Shown piece after piece: positions 1 through 13,476 of a stretch of 64,000 nucleotides of DNA. Below the pieces are notes generated by a model. It was not told the DNA's origin, searched no databases, and saw nothing but the letters and a program-made list of their open reading frames with translations. Location of the stretch: the NCBI RefSeq assembly GCF_051014685.1, contig NW_027479709.1, forward strand, positions 1 to 64,000, read 5' to 3'. Both the position numbers and the translations under genes were made by a program. The stretch's first letter is position 1, and each line of letters opens with the position of its first letter. Source of the stretch: Ptiloglossa arizonensis. Its lineage: Eukaryota; Arthropoda; Insecta; Hymenoptera; Colletidae.

Positions 1-177
1 ACTTTGAAGCTAAGAAATGGTTGTCAAGACAACAAATTTTTCGCAATTCTGCTGCTCCAATCGCTTAACCAGAATGGCCTAGGGGAAAAATACACGTACC
101 GTTGTAATCGGGCGAGTTTCTACTTTCAAATGCAATAGGAATTTTTGGGTTAGGTCAATCCGTTCGCGAGATATGGG
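1..177 (+). repeat. representative satellite monomer
   Basis: This is the first full unit, used here as a coordinate frame; the phase is arbitrary. Landmarks in the consensus are an A/T tract at 31-41, the palindrome cctagg (AvrII site) at 78-83, an A tract at 85-90, a T tract at 142-146, tcgcga (NruI site) at about 164-169, and the CENP-B-box-like 17-mer at 162-178, which runs one base into the next unit. The most variable stretches are about 18-35, 52-65 (ccaaacgc or ccaatcgc), 85-100 (the tacacata, tacgcata, tacacgta and tacgtata forms) and 118-140 (cagatgcaatagg and its forms). Positions 155-177 vary least. Confidence 0.9.
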
Positions 178-369
178 AGTTTGAAGCCAAGAAACGGTTG
201 ACAAGACAACAAATTTTTCGCAATTCTGCTGCTCCAATCGCTTAACCAGAATGGCCTAGGGGAAAAATACACGTACCGTTGTAATCGGGCGAGTTCCTAC
301 ATTCAGTTAAAATAGGAATTTTTGGGTTCGGTCAATCCGTTCGCGAGATATGGGACTTTGAAGCTAAGA

Positions 370-3016
370 AATGGTTGACAAGACAACAAATTTTTCGCAC
401 TTCTGCTGCTCCAATCGCTTAACCAGAATGCCCTAGGGGAAAAATACACGTACCGTTGTAATCGGGCGAGTTTCTTCTTTCAGATGCATAAGGAATTTTT
501 GGGTTAGGTCAATCCGTTCGCGAGATATGGGAGTTTGAAGACAAGAAATGGTTGAGATGGCAAAAAATTTTTCGCAATTCTGCTGCTCCATACGCTTAAC
601 CAGAATGCCCTAGGGGGAAAATACACATACCGATGTAATCGGGCGAGTTTCTACTTTCAAATGCAATAGGAATTTTTCGGTTAGGTCAATCCGTTCGCGA
701 GATATGAGAGTTTGAAGCTAAGAAATGGTTGAAAAGACAACAAATTTTTCGCAAATCTGCTGCTCCAAACGCTTATCCAGAATGGCCTAGGGAAAAAATA
801 CGTATACCGTTGTAATCGGGCACGTTTCTACTTTCAGATACAATAGGAATTTTTGGGTTCGGTCAATCCGTTCGCGAGACATGGGACTTTGAAGCTAAGA
901 AATGGTTGAGAAGACAAGAAATTTTTCGCAAATCTGCTGCTCCAAACGCTTATCCAGAAAGGCCTAGGGAAAAAATACGCATACCGTTGTAATCGGGCAC
1001 GTTTCTACTTTCAGATACAATAGGAATTTTTGGGTTCGGTCAATCCGTTCGCGAGATATGGGACTTTGAAGCTACGAAATGGTTGACCAGACAACAAATT
1101 TCTCGCACTTCTGCTGCTCCAATCGCTTAACCAGAATGCCCTAGGGGAAAAATACACGTACCGTTGTAATCGGGCGAGTTTCTACTTTCAGATGCATAAG
1201 GAATTTTTGGGTTAGGTCAATCCGTTCGCGAGATATGGGAGATTGAAGCTAAGAAATGGTTTAGAAGACAACAAATCTTTCGCAATTCTGCTGCACCAAA
1301 CGCTTAACCAGAATGGGCTAGGGAAAATAGATATACCGTTGTAATCCGGCGAGTTTCTACATTCAGTTAAAATAGGAATTTTTGGGTTCGGTCAATCCGT
1401 TCGCGAGATATGGGACTTTGAAGCTAAGAAATGGTTGACAAGACAACAAATTTTTCGCACTTCTGCTGCTCCAATCGCTTAACCAGAATGCCCTAGGGGA
1501 AAAATACACGTACCGTTGTAATCGGGCGAGTTTCTTCTTTCAGATGCATAAGGAATTTTTGGGTTAGGTCAATCCGTTCGCTAGATATGGGAGTTTGAAG
1601 ACAAGAAATGGTTGAGAAGGCAAAAAATTGTTCGCAACTCTGCTGCTCCAAACGCTTAACCAGAATGCCCTAGGGAAAAAATACACGTACCGATGTAATC
1701 GGGCGAGCTTCTACTTTCAAATGCAATAGGAATTTTTGGGTTAGGTCAATCCGTTCGCGAGATATGGGAGTTTGAAGCTAAGAAATGGTTGAGAAGGCAA
1801 AAGATTTTTCGCAATTCTGCTGCTCCGAACGCTTAACCAGAATGGCTTAGGGAAAAAATACACATACCGTTGTAATCGGGCGAGTTTCTACTTTCTGATA
1901 CATAAGGAATTTTTGGGTTAAGTCAATCCGTTCGCGAGATATGGGAGTTTGAAGCTAAGAAATGGTTTAGAAGGCAACAAATTTTTCGCAATTCTGCTGC
2001 ACCAAACGCTTAACCAGAATGGGCTAGGGAAAAAATACACATACCGTTGTAATCGGGCGAGTTTCTACTTTCAGACGCAACAGGAATTTTTGGGTTAGGT
2101 CAATCCGTTCGCGAGATATGGGAGTTTGAAGACAACAAATGGTTGAGAAGGCAAAAAATTTTTCGCAATTTTGCTGCTCCAAAGGCTTAACCAGAATGCC
2201 CTAGGGAAAAAATACACATACCGTTGTAATCGGGCGAGTTTCTTCTTTCAGATGCATAAGGAGTTTTTGGGTTAGGTCAGTCCGTTCGCGAGATATGGGA
2301 GTTTGAAGACAAGAAATGGTTGAGAAGGCAAAAAATTTATCGCAAATCTGCTGCTCCAAACGCTTAACCAGTATGGCCTAGGGAAGAAATACACGTACCG
2401 TTGTTATCGGGCGAGTTCCTACATTCAGTTAAAATAGGAATTTTTGGGTTCGGTCAATCCGTTCGTGAGATATGGGACTTTGAAGCTAAGAAATGGTTGA
2501 CAAGACAACAAATTTTTCGCACTTCTGCTGCTCCAATCGCTTAACCAGAATGCCCTAGGGGAAAAATACACGTACCGTTGTAATCGGGCGAGTTTCTTCT
2601 TTCAGATGCATAAGGAATTTTTGGGTTAGGTCAATCCGTTCGCGAGATATGGGAGTTTGAAGACAAGAAATGGTTGAGAAGGCAAAAAATTTTTCGCAAT
2701 TCTGCTGCTCCAAACGCTTAACCAGAATGACCTAGGGAAAAAATACACATACCGATGTAATCGGGCACGTTTCTACTTTCAGATACAATAGGAATTTTTG
2801 GGTTCGGTCAATCCGTTCGCGAGATATGGGTCTTTGAAGCTAAGAAATGGTTGACAAGACAACAAATTTTTCGCACTTCTGCTGCTCCAATCGCTTAACC
2901 AGAATGCCCTAGGGGAAAAATACACGTACCGTTGTAATCGGGCGAGTTTCTTCTTTCAGATGCATAAGGAATTTTTGGGTTAGGTCAATCCGTTCGCGAG
3001 ATATGGGAGTTTGAAG
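370..3016 (+). repeat. segmental duplication D1, copy 1 (15 monomers)
   Basis: Matches 6,914-9,383 with few base changes. The offset is 6,544 up to about 1,650 (for example ttgagatgg at 552 and 7,096, gttgaaaag at about 728 and 7,272). It is 6,367 further on (for example gacaacaaat at 2,131 and 8,498). The change of exactly 177 means one monomer is present here and missing in the partner. Shared rare marks include gggagattgaag, gggaaaatagatatacc and gttcgtgag. Confidence 0.85.
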
Positions 3017-3819
3017 CTAAGAAATGGTTTTGAAGACAACAAATCTTTCGCAATTCTGCTGCACCAAACGCTTAACCACAATGGGCTAGGGAAAATACAT
3101 ACACCGTTGTAATCCGGCGAGTTTCTACATTCAGTTAAAATAGGAATTTTTGGGTTCGGTCAATCCGTTCGCGAGATATGGGACTTTGAAGGTAAGAAAT
3201 GGTTGACAAGACAACAAATTTTTCGCACTTCTGCTGCTCCAATCGCTTAACCAGAATGCCCTAGGGGAAAAATACACGTACCGTTGTAATCGGGCGAGTT
3301 TCTTCTTTCAGATGCATAAGGAATTTTTGGGTTAGGTCAATCCGTTCGCGAGATATGGGAGTTTGAAGACAAGAAATGGTTGAGAAGGCAAAAAATTGTT
3401 CGCAATTCTGCAGCTCCAAACGCTTAACCAGAATGCCCTAGGGAAAAAATACGCATATCGTTGTAATCGGGCACGTTTCTACTTTCAGATACAATAGGAA
3501 TTTTTGGGTTCGGTCAATCCGTTCGCGAGATATGGGTCTTTGAAGCTAAGAAATGGTTGACAAGACAACAAATTTTTCGCACTTCTGCTGCTCCAATCGC
3601 TTAACCAGAATGGCCTAGGGAATAAATACGCATACTGTTGTAATCGGGCGAGTTTCTACTTTCAGATACAATAGGAATTTTTGGGTTCGGACAATCCGTT
3701 CGCGAGATATGGGAGTTTGAAGCTAAGAAATGGTTTTGAAGACAACAAATCTTTCGCACTTCTGCTGCTCCAATCGCTTAACCAGAATGGCCTAGGGAAT
3801 AAATACGCATAATGTTGTA

Positions 3820-5076
3820 ATCGGGCACGTTTCTACTTTCAGATACAATAGGAATTTTTGGGTTCGGTCAATCCGTTCGCGAGATATGGGTCTTTGAAGC
3901 TAAGAAATGGTTGACAAGACAACAAATTTTTCGCACTTCTGCTGCTCCAATCGCTTAACCAGAATAGCCTAGGGAATAAATACGCATACCGTTGTAATCG
4001 GGCGAGTTTCTACTTTCAGATACAATAGGAATTTTTGGGTTCGGACAATCCGTTCGCGAGATATGGGACTTTGAAGCTAAGAAATGGTTGACAAGACAAC
4101 AAATTTTTCGCAATTCTGCTGCTCCAATCGCTTAACCAGAATGGCCTAGGGGAAAAATACACGTACCGTTGTAATCGGGCGAGTTTCTACTTTCAGACGC
4201 AATAGGAATTTTTCGGTTAAGTCAATACGTTCGCGAGATATGGGAGTTTGAAGCTAAGAAATGGTTTAGAAGACAACAAATTTTTCGCAAATCTGCTGCT
4301 CCAAACGCTTATCCAGAATGGCCTAGGGAAAAAATACGCATACCGTTGTAATCGGGCGAGTTTCTACTTTCAGATACAATAGGAATTTTTGGGTTCGGTC
4401 AATCCGTTCGAGAGATATGGGACTTTGAAGCTAAGAAATGGTTGACAAGACAACAAATTTCTCGCACTTCTGCTGCTCCAATCGCTTAACCAGAATGCCC
4501 TAGGGGAAAAATACACGTACCGTTGTAATCGGGCGAGTTTCTACTTTCAGACGCAATGGGAATTTTTCGGTTAAGTCAATCCGTTCGCGAGATATGGGAG
4601 TTTGAAGCTAAGAAATGGTTTAGAAGACAACAAATCTTTCGCAATCCTGCTGCACCAAACGCTTAACCAGAATGGGCTAGGGAAAAATACATATACCTTT
4701 GTAATCCGGCGAGATTCTACATTCAGTTAAAATAGGAATTTTTGGGTTCGGTCAATCCGTTCGCGAGATATGGGACTTTGAAGCTAAGAAATGGTTGACA
4801 AGACAACAAATTTTTCGCACTTCTGCTGCTCCAATCGCTTAACCAGAATGCCCTAGGGGAAAAATACACGTACCGTTGTAATCGGGCGAGTTTCTTCTTT
4901 CAGATGCATAAGGAATTTTTGGGTTAGGTCAATCCGTTCGCGAGATATGGGAGTTTGAAGACAAGAAATGGTTGAGAAGGCAAAAAATTGTTCGCAATTC
5001 TGCTGCTCCAAACGCTTAACCAGAATGCCCTAGGGAAAAAATACACATACCGTTGTAATCGGGCGAGTTTCTACTT
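3820..5076 (+). repeat. segmental duplication D3, copy 1 (7 monomers)
   Basis: Matches 12,838-14,094 at a constant offset of 9,018. Shared rare marks are agaatagcc (3,961 and 12,979), gttcgagagat, gcaatcctgc (4,641 and 13,659) and acctttgtaatccggcgagattc. Only a few differences were seen, such as gcaatggg for gcaatagg near 4,555 and ccagaatg for caagaatg near 13,860. Part of the same block recurs near 16,906-17,544. Confidence 0.85.
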
Positions 5077-5289
5077 TCAGATACATAAGGAATTTTTGGG
5101 TGAGGTCAATCCGTTCGCGAGATATGGGAGTTTGAAGCTAAGAAATGGTTGAGAAGACAACAAATTTATCGCAAATCTGCTGCTCCAAACGCTTATCCAG
5201 AATGGCCTAGGGAAAAAATACGCATACCGTTGTAATCGGGCGAGTTTCTACATTCAGATACAATAGGAATTTTTGGGTTCTGTCAATCC

Positions 5290-5306
5290 GTTCGCGAGAT
5301 ACGGGA
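5290..5306 (+). other. exact CENP-B-box match
   Basis: Reads gttcgcgagatacggga, which satisfies all nine fixed positions of NTTCGNNNNANNCGGGN. In mammals this motif binds CENP-B. Protein binding here is not shown. Confidence 0.6.
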
Positions 5307-5820
5307 CTTTGAAGCTAATAAATGGTTGACAAGACAACAAATTTTTCGCACTTCTGCTGCTCCAATCGCTTAACCAGAATGGCCTAGGGAAAAAATACGT
5401 ATACCGTTGTAATCGGGCGAGTTTCTACTTTCAGATGCAATAGGAATTTTTGGGTTAGGTCTATCCGTTCGCGAGATATGGGAGTTTGAAGCCAAGAAAT
5501 GGTTGAGAAGGCAAAAAATTTTTCGAAAATGTGCTGCTCCAAACGCTTAACCAGAATGCCCTAGGGAAAAAATACACATACCGTTGTAATCGGGCGAGTT
5601 TCTACTTTCAGATACATAAGGAATTTTTGGGTGAGGTCAATCCGTTCGCGAGATATGGGAGTTTGAAGCTAAGAAATGGTTGAGAAGACAACAAATTTTT
5701 CGCAAATCTGCTGCTCCAAACGCTTATCGAGAATGGCCTAGGGAAAAAATACGCATACCGTTGTAATCGGGCGAGTTTCTACATTCAGATACAATAGGAA
5801 TTTTTGGGTTCTGTCAATCC

Positions 5821-5837
5821 GTTCGCGAGATACGGGA
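5821..5837 (+). other. exact CENP-B-box match
   Basis: Same 17-mer as at 5,290, one 3-mer period (531 bases) downstream. Confidence 0.6.
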
Positions 5838-6882
5838 CTTTGAAGCTAATAAATGGTTGACAAGACAACAAATTTTTCGCACTTCTGCTGCTCCAATCGC
5901 TTAACCAGAATGGCCTAGGGAAAAAATACGTATACCGTTGTAATCGGGCGAGTTTCTACTTTCAGATGCAATAGGAATTTTTGGGTTAGGTCTATCCGTT
6001 CGCGAGATATGGGAGTTTGAAGCCAAGAAATGGTTGAGAAGGCAAAAAATTTTTCGAAAATGTGCTGCTCCAAACGCTTAACCAGAATGCCCTAGGGAAA
6101 AAATACACATACCGTTGTAATCGGGCGAGTTTCTACTTTCAGTTACAATAGGAATTTTTGGGTTAGGTCTATACGTTCGCGAGATATGGGAGTTTGAAGC
6201 CAAGAAATGGTTGAGAAGGCAAAAAATTTTTCGAAAATCTGCTGCTCCAAACGCTTAACCAGAATGCCCTAGGGAAAAAATACACATACCGTTGTAATCG
6301 GGCGAGTTTCTACTTTCAGCTACAATAGGAATTTTTGGGTTCGGTCAATCCGTTCGCGAGATATGGGACATTGAAGCTAAGAAATGGTTGACAAGACAAC
6401 AAATTTTTCGCACTTCTGCTGCTCCAATCGTTTAACCAGAATGCCCTAGGGGTAAAATACACGTACCGTTGTAATCGGGCGAGTTTCTACTTTCAAATGC
6501 AATAGGAATTTTTGGGTTAGGACAATCCGTTCGCGAGATATGAGAGTTTGAAGCTAAGAAATGGTTGAGAAGGCAACAAATTTTTCGAAAATCTGCTGCT
6601 CCAAACGCTTAACCAGAATGCCCTAGGGAAAAAATACACATACCGTTGTAATCGGGCGAGTTTCTACTTTCAGTTACAATAGGAATTTTTGGGTTCGGTC
6701 AATCCGTTCGCGAGATATGGGACATTGAAGCTAAGAAATGGTTGACAAGACAACAAATTTTTCGCACTTCTGCTGCTCCAAACGCTTAACCAGAATGGCC
6801 TAGGGAAAAAATACGCATACCGTTGTAATCGGGCGAGTTTCTACATTCAGATACAATAGGAATTTTTGGGTTCTGTCAATCC

Positions 6883-6899
6883 GTTCGCGAGATACGGGA
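6883..6899 (+). other. exact CENP-B-box match
   Basis: Same 17-mer, in a monomer with the linked marks ttctgtcaatcc upstream and ctttgaagctaataaatgg downstream. These marks define the box-bearing subfamily. Confidence 0.6.
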
Positions 6900-6913
6900 C
6901 TTTGAAGCTAATA

Positions 6914-9383
6914 AATGGTTGACAAGACAACAAATTTTTCGCACTTCTGCTGCTCCAATCGCTTAACCAGAATGCCCTAGGGGAAAAATACACGTACCGT
7001 TGTAATCGGGCGAGTTTCTTCTTTCAGATGCATAAGGAATTTTTGGGTTAGGTCAATCCGTTCGCGAGATATGGGAGTTTGAAGACAAGAAATGGTTGAG
7101 ATGGCAAAAAATTTTTCGCAATTCTGCTGCTCCATACGCTTAACCAGAATGCCCTAGGGAGAAAATACACATACCGATGTAATCGGGCGAGTTTCTACTT
7201 TCAAATGCAATAGGAATTTTTCGGTTAGGTCAATCCGTTCGCGAGATATGAGAGTTTGAAGCTAAGAAATGGTTGAAAAGACAACAAATTTTTCGCAAAT
7301 CTGCTGCTCCAAACGCTTATCCAGAATGGCCTAGGGAAAAAATACGTATACCGTTGTAATCGGGCACGTTTCTACTTTCAGATACAATAGGAATTTTTGG
7401 GTTCGGTCAATCCGTTCGCGAGACATGGGACTTTGAAGCTAAGAAATGGTTGAGAAGACAAGAAATTTTTCGCAAATCTGCTGCTCCAAACGCTTATCCA
7501 GAAAGGCCTAGGGAAAAAATACGCATACCGTTGTAATCGGGCGAGTTTCTACTTTCAAATACAATAGGAATTTTGGGGTTCGGTCAATCCGTTCGCGAGA
7601 TATGGGACTTTGAAGCTACGAAATGGTTGACCAGACAACAAATTTCTCGCACTTCTGCTGCTCCAATCGCTTAACCAGAATGCCCTAGGGGAAAAATACA
7701 CGTACCGATGTAATCGGGCGAGTTTCTACTTTCAGATGCATAAGGAATTTTTGGGTTAGGTCAATCCGTTCGCGAGATATGGGAGATTGAAGCTAAGAAA
7801 TGGTTTAGAAGACAACAAATCTTTCGCAATTCTGCTGCACCAAACGCTTAACCAGAATGGGCTAGGGAAAATAGATATACCGTTGTAATCCGGCGAGTTT
7901 CTACATTCAGTTAAAATAGGAATTTTTGGGTTCGGTCAATCCGTTCGCGAGATATGGGACTTTGAAGCTAAGAAATGGTTGACAAGACAACAAATTTTTC
8001 GCACTTCTGCTGCTCCAATCGCTTAACCAGAATGCCCTAGGGGAAAAATACACGTACCGTTGTAATCGGGCGAGTTTCTTCTTTCAGATGCATAAGGAAT
8101 TTTTGGGTTAGGTCAATCCGTTCGCGAGATATGGGAGTTTGAAGACAAGAAATGGTTGAGAAGGCAAAAAATTGTTCGCAATTCTGCTGCTCCAAACGCT
8201 TAACCAGAATGGCCTAGGGAAAAAATACACATACCGTTGTAATCGGGCGAGTTTCTACTTTCTGATACGTAAGGAATTTTTGGGTTAAGTCAATCCGTTC
8301 GCGAGATATGGGAGTTTGAAGCTAAGAAATGGTTTAGAAGGCAACAAATTTTTCGCAATTCTGCTGCACCAAACGCTTAACCAGAAAGGGCTAGGGAAAA
8401 AATACACATACCGTTGTAATCGGGCGAGTTTCTACTTTCAGACGCAACAGGAATTTTTGGGTTAGGTCAATCCGTTCGCGAGATATGGGAGTTTGAAGAC
8501 AACAAATGGTTGAGAAGGCAAAAAATTTTTCGCAATTTTGCTGCTCCAAAGGCTTAACCAGAATGCCCTAGGGAAAAAATACACATACCGTTGTAATCGG
8601 GCGAGTTTCTTCTTTCAGATGCATAAGGAATTTTTGGGTTAGGTCAATCCGTTCGCGAGATATGGGAGTTTGAAGACAAGAAATGGTTGAGAAGGCAAAA
8701 AATTTATCGCAAATCTGCTGCTCCAAACGCTTAACCAGTATGGCCTAGGGAAGAAATACACGTACCGTTGTAATCGGGCGAGTTCCTACATTCAGTTAAA
8801 ATAGGAATTTTTGGGTTCGGTCAATCCGTTCGTGAGATATGGGACTTTGAAGTTAAGAAATGGTTGACAAGACAACAAATTTTTCGCACTTCTGCTGCTC
8901 CAATCGCTTAACCAGAATGCCCTAGGGGAAAAATACACGTACCGTTGTAATCGGGCGAGTTTCTTCTTTCAGATGCATAAGGAATTTTTGGGTTAGGTCA
9001 ATCCGTTCGCGAGATATGGGAGTTTGAAGACAAGAAATGGTTGAGAAGGCAAAAAATTTTTCGCAATTCTGCTGCTCCAAACGCTTAACCAGAATGACCT
9101 AGGGGAAAAATACACATACCGATGTAATCGGGCACGTTTCTACTTTCAGATACAATAGGAATTTTTGGGTTCGGTCAATCCGTTCGCGAGATATGGGTCT
9201 TTGAAGCTAAGAAATGGTTGACAAGACAACAAATTTTTCGCACTTCTGCTGCTCCAATCGCTTAACCAGAATGCCCTAGGGGAAAAATACACGTACCGTT
9301 GTAATCGGGCGAGTTTCTTCTTTCAGATGCATAAGGAATTTTTGGGTTAGGTCAATCCGTTCGCGAGATATGGGAGTTTGAAG
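6914..9383 (+). repeat. segmental duplication D1, copy 2, one monomer shorter
   Basis: Partner of 370-3,016. The lost monomer falls near 8,180-8,260, where a unit starting like 1,600-1,660 continues like 1,830-1,900. This is the product expected from unequal exchange or slippage between adjacent units. Copy 2 also differs by scattered single bases (gggcgag for gggcacg near 7,540, aggggaaaa for agggaaaa near 9,103). Confidence 0.85.
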
Positions 9384-11479
9384 ACAAGAAATGGTTGAGA
9401 AGGCAAAAAATTTTTCGCAATTCTGCTTCTCCAAACGCTTAACCAGAATGCCCTAGGGAAAAAATACACATACCGATGTAATCGGGCGAGTTTCTACTTT
9501 CAAATGCAATAGGAATTTTTGGGTTAGGTCAATCCGTTCGCGAGATACGATAGTTTGAAGTTAAGAAATGGTTGAGAAGACAAGAAATTTTTCGCAAATC
9601 TGCTGCTCCAAACGCTTATCCAGAAAGGCCTAGGGAAAAAATACGCATACCGTTGTAATCGGGCACGTTTCTATTTTCAGATACAATAGGAATTTTTGGG
9701 TTCGGTCAATCCGTTCGCGAGATATGGGACTTTGAAGCTAAGAAATAGTTGACAAGACAACAAATTTTTCGCACTTCTGCTGCTCCAATCGCTTAACCAG
9801 AATGCCCTAGGGAAAAAATACGCATACCGTTGTAATCGGGCATGTTTCTACTTTCAGATACAATAGGAATTTTTGGGTTCGGTCAATCCGTTCGCGAGAT
9901 ATGGGACTTTGAAGCTAAGAATTGGTTGACCAGACAACAAATTTCTCGCACTTCTGCTGCTCCAATCGCTTAACCAGAATGCCCTAGGGGAAAAATACAC
10001 GTACCGTTGTAATCGGGCGAGTTTCTACTTTCAGATGCATAAGGAATTTTTGGGTTAGGTCAATCCGTTCGCGAGATATGGGGGTTTGAAGCTAAGAAAT
10101 GGTTTTGAAGACAACAAATCTTTCGCAATTCTGCTGCACCAAACGCTTAACCACAATGGGCTAGGGAAAATACATACACCGTTGTAATCCGGCGAGTTTC
10201 TACATTCAGTTAAAATAGGAATTTTTGGGTTCGGTCAATCCGTTCGTGAGATATGGGACTTTGATGTTAAGAAATGGTTGACAAGACAACAAATTTTTCG
10301 CACTTCTGCTGCTCCAATCGCTTAACCAGAATGCCCTAGGGGAAAAATACACGTACCGTTGTAATCGGGCGAGTTTCTTCTTTCAGATGCATAAGGAATT
10401 TTTGGGTTAGGTCAATCCGTTCGCGAGATATGGGAGTTTGAAGACAAGAAATGGTTGAGAAGGCAAAAAATTTTTCGCAATTCTGCTGCTCCAAACGCTT
10501 AACCAGAATGACCTAGGGAAAAAATACACATACCGATGTAAACGGGCACGTTTCTACTTTCAGATACAATAGGAATTTTTGGGTTCGGTCAATCCGTTCG
10601 CGAGATATGGGTCTTTGAAGCTAAGAAATGGTTGAGAAGGCAAAAAATTTTTCGCAATTCTGCTTCTCCAAACGCTTAACCAGAATGCCCTAGGGAAAAA
10701 ATACACATACCGATGTAATCGGGCGAGTTTCTACTTTCAAATGCAATAGGAATTTTTGGGTTAGGTCAATCCGTTCGCGAGATACGATAGTTTGAAGCTA
10801 AGAAATGGTTGAGAAGACAAGAAATTTTTCGCAAATCTGCTGCTCCAAACGCTTATCCAGAAAGGCCTAGGGAAAAAATACGCATACCGTTGTAATCGGG
10901 CACGTTTCTATTTTCAGATACAATAGGAATTTTTGGGTTCTGTCAATCCGTTCGCGAGATATGGGACTTTGAAGCTAAGAAATAGTTGACAAGACAACAA
11001 ATTTTTCGCACTTCTGCTGCTCCAATCGCTTAACCAGAATGCCCTAGGGAAAAAATACGCATACCTTTGTAATCGGGCATGTTTCTACTTTCAGATACAA
11101 TAGGAATTTTTGGGTTCGGTCAATCCGTTCGCGAGATATGGGACTTTGAAGCTAAGAATTGGTTGACCAGACAACAAATTTCTCGCACTTCTGCTGCTCC
11201 AATCGCTTAACCAGAATGCCCTAGGGGAAAAATACACGTACCGTTGTAATCGGGCGAGTTTCTACTTTCAGATGCATAAGGAATTTTTGGGTTAGGTCAA
11301 TCCGTTCGCGAGATATGGGGGTTTGAAGCTAAGAAATGGTTTTGAAGACAACAAATCTTTCGCAATTCTGCTGCACCAAACGCTTAACCACAATGGGCTA
11401 GGGAAAATACATACACCGTTGTAATCCGGCGAGTTTCTACATTCAGTTAAAATAGGAATTTTTGGGTTCGGTCAATCCG

Positions 11480-13476
11480 TTCGCGAGATATGGGACTTTG
11501 AAGGTAAGAAATGGTTGACAAGACAACAAATTTTTCGCACTTCTGCTGCTCCAATCGCTTAACCAGAATGCCCTAGGGGAAAAATACACGTACCGTTGTA
11601 AACGGGCGAGTTTCTTCTTTCAGATGCATAAGGAATTTTTGGGTTAGGTCAATCCGTTCGCGAGATATGGGAGTTTGAAGACAAGAAATGGTTGAGAAGG
11701 CAAAAAATTGTTCGCAATTCTGCAGCTCCAAACGCTTAACCAGAATGCCCTAGGGAAAAAATACTCATACCGATGTAATCGGGCGAGCGTCTACTTTCAA
11801 ATGCAATAGGAATTTTTGGGTTAGGTCAATCCGTTCGCGAGATATGAGAGTTTGAAGCTAAGAAATGGTTGAGAAGACAACAAATTTTTCGCAAATCTGC
11901 TGCTCCAAACGCTTATCCAGAATGGCCTAGGGAAAAAATACGCATACCGTTGTAATCGGGCACGTTTCTACTTTCAGATACAATAGGAATTTTTGGGTTC
12001 GGTCAATCCGTTCGCGAGATATGGGTCTTTGAAGCTAAGAAATGGTTGACAAGACAACAAATTTTTCGCACTTCTGCTGCTCCAATCGCTTAACCAGAAT
12101 GGCCTAGGGAATAAATACGCATACTGTTGTAATCGGGCGAGTTTCTACTTTCAGATACAATAGGAATTTTTGGGTTCGGACAATCCGTTCGCGAGATATG
12201 GGAGTTTGAAGCTAAGAAATGGTTTTGAAGACAACAAATCTTTCGCAATTCTGCTGCACCAAACGCTTAACCACAATGGGCTAGGGAAAATACATACACC
12301 GTTGTAATCCGGCGAGTTTCTACATTCAGTTAAAATAGGAATTTTTGGGTTCGGTCAAACCGTTCGCGAGATATGGGACTTTGAAGGTAAGAAATGGTTG
12401 ACAAGACAACAAATTTTTCGCACTTCTGCTGCTCCAATCGCTTAACCAGAATGCCCTAGGGGAAAAATACACGTACCGTTGTAATCGGGCGAGTTTCTTC
12501 TTTCAGATGCATAAGGAATTTTTGGGTTAGGTCAATCCGTTCGCGAGATATGGGAGTTTGAAGACAAGAAATGGTTGAGAAGGCAAAAAATTGTTCGCAA
12601 TTCTGCAGCTCCAAACGCTTAACCAGAATGCCCTAGGGAAAAAATACACATACCGATGTAATCGGGCGAGCGTCTACTTTCAAATGCAATAGGAATTTTT
12701 GGGTTAGGTCAATCCGTTCGCGAGATATGAGAGTTTGAAGCTAAGAAATGGTTGAGAAGACAACAAATTTTTCGCAAATCTGCTGCTCCAAACGCTTATC
12801 CAGAATGGCCTAGGGAAAAAATACGCATACCGTTGTAATCGGGCACGTTTCTACTTTCAGATACAATAGGAATTTTTGGGTTCGGTCAATCCGTTCGCGA
12901 GATATGGGTCTTTGAAGCTAAGAAATGGTTGACAAGACAACAAATTTTTCGCACTTCTGCTGCTCCAATCGCTTAACCAGAATAGCCTAGGGAATAAATA
13001 CGCATACCGTTGTAATCGGGCGAGTTTCTACTTTCAGATACAATAGGAATTTTTGGGTTCGGACAATCCGTTCGCGAGATATGGGACTTTGAAGCTAAGA
13101 AATGGTTGACAAGACAACAAATTTTTCGCAATTCTGCTGCTCCAATCGCTTAACCAGAATGGCCTAGGGGAAAAATACACGTACCGTTGTAATCGGGCGA
13201 GTTTCTACTTTCAGACGCAATAGGAATTTTTCGGTTAAGTCAATACGTTCGCGAGATATGGGAGTTTGAAGCTAAGAAATGGTTTAGAAGACAACAAATT
13301 TTTCGCAAATCTGCTGCTCCAAACGCTTATCCAGAATGGCCTAGGGAAAAAATACGCATACCGTTGTAATCGGGCGAGTTTCTACTTTCAGATACAATAG
13401 GAATTTTTGGGTTCGGTCAATCCGTTCGAGAGATATGGGACTTTGAAGCTAAGAAATGGTTGACAAGACAACAAAT
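11480..13476 (+). repeat. segmental duplication D2, copy 1 (11 monomers)
   Basis: Matches 15,548-17,544 at a constant offset of 4,068 (23 monomers less 3 bases). Shared rare marks are aaggtaagaa (11,501 and 15,569), ctgcagctcc, gggcgagcgtctac, gtcaaaccgttcg and agaatagcc. The block holds two monomers shortened by two bases at gggaaaatacatacacc. Copies differ at single bases only, such as atactcat for atacacat near 11,763. Confidence 0.85.

Larger units (their letters stand above)
5005..6133 (+). repeat. 3-mer higher-order repeat (531 bp), about two copies
   Basis: Three successive monomers repeat at exactly 531 bases (3 x 177). For example tgaggtcaat lies at 5,101 and 5,632, and the exact CENP-B-box matches lie at 5,290 and 5,821. 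The copies differ at very few positions, such as aaatttatcgc for aaatttttcgc and gagaatgg for cagaatgg. The same 3-mer reappears near 14,070-14,946 and 26,085-27,014, so it moved or was copied as a unit. Confidence 0.88.
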
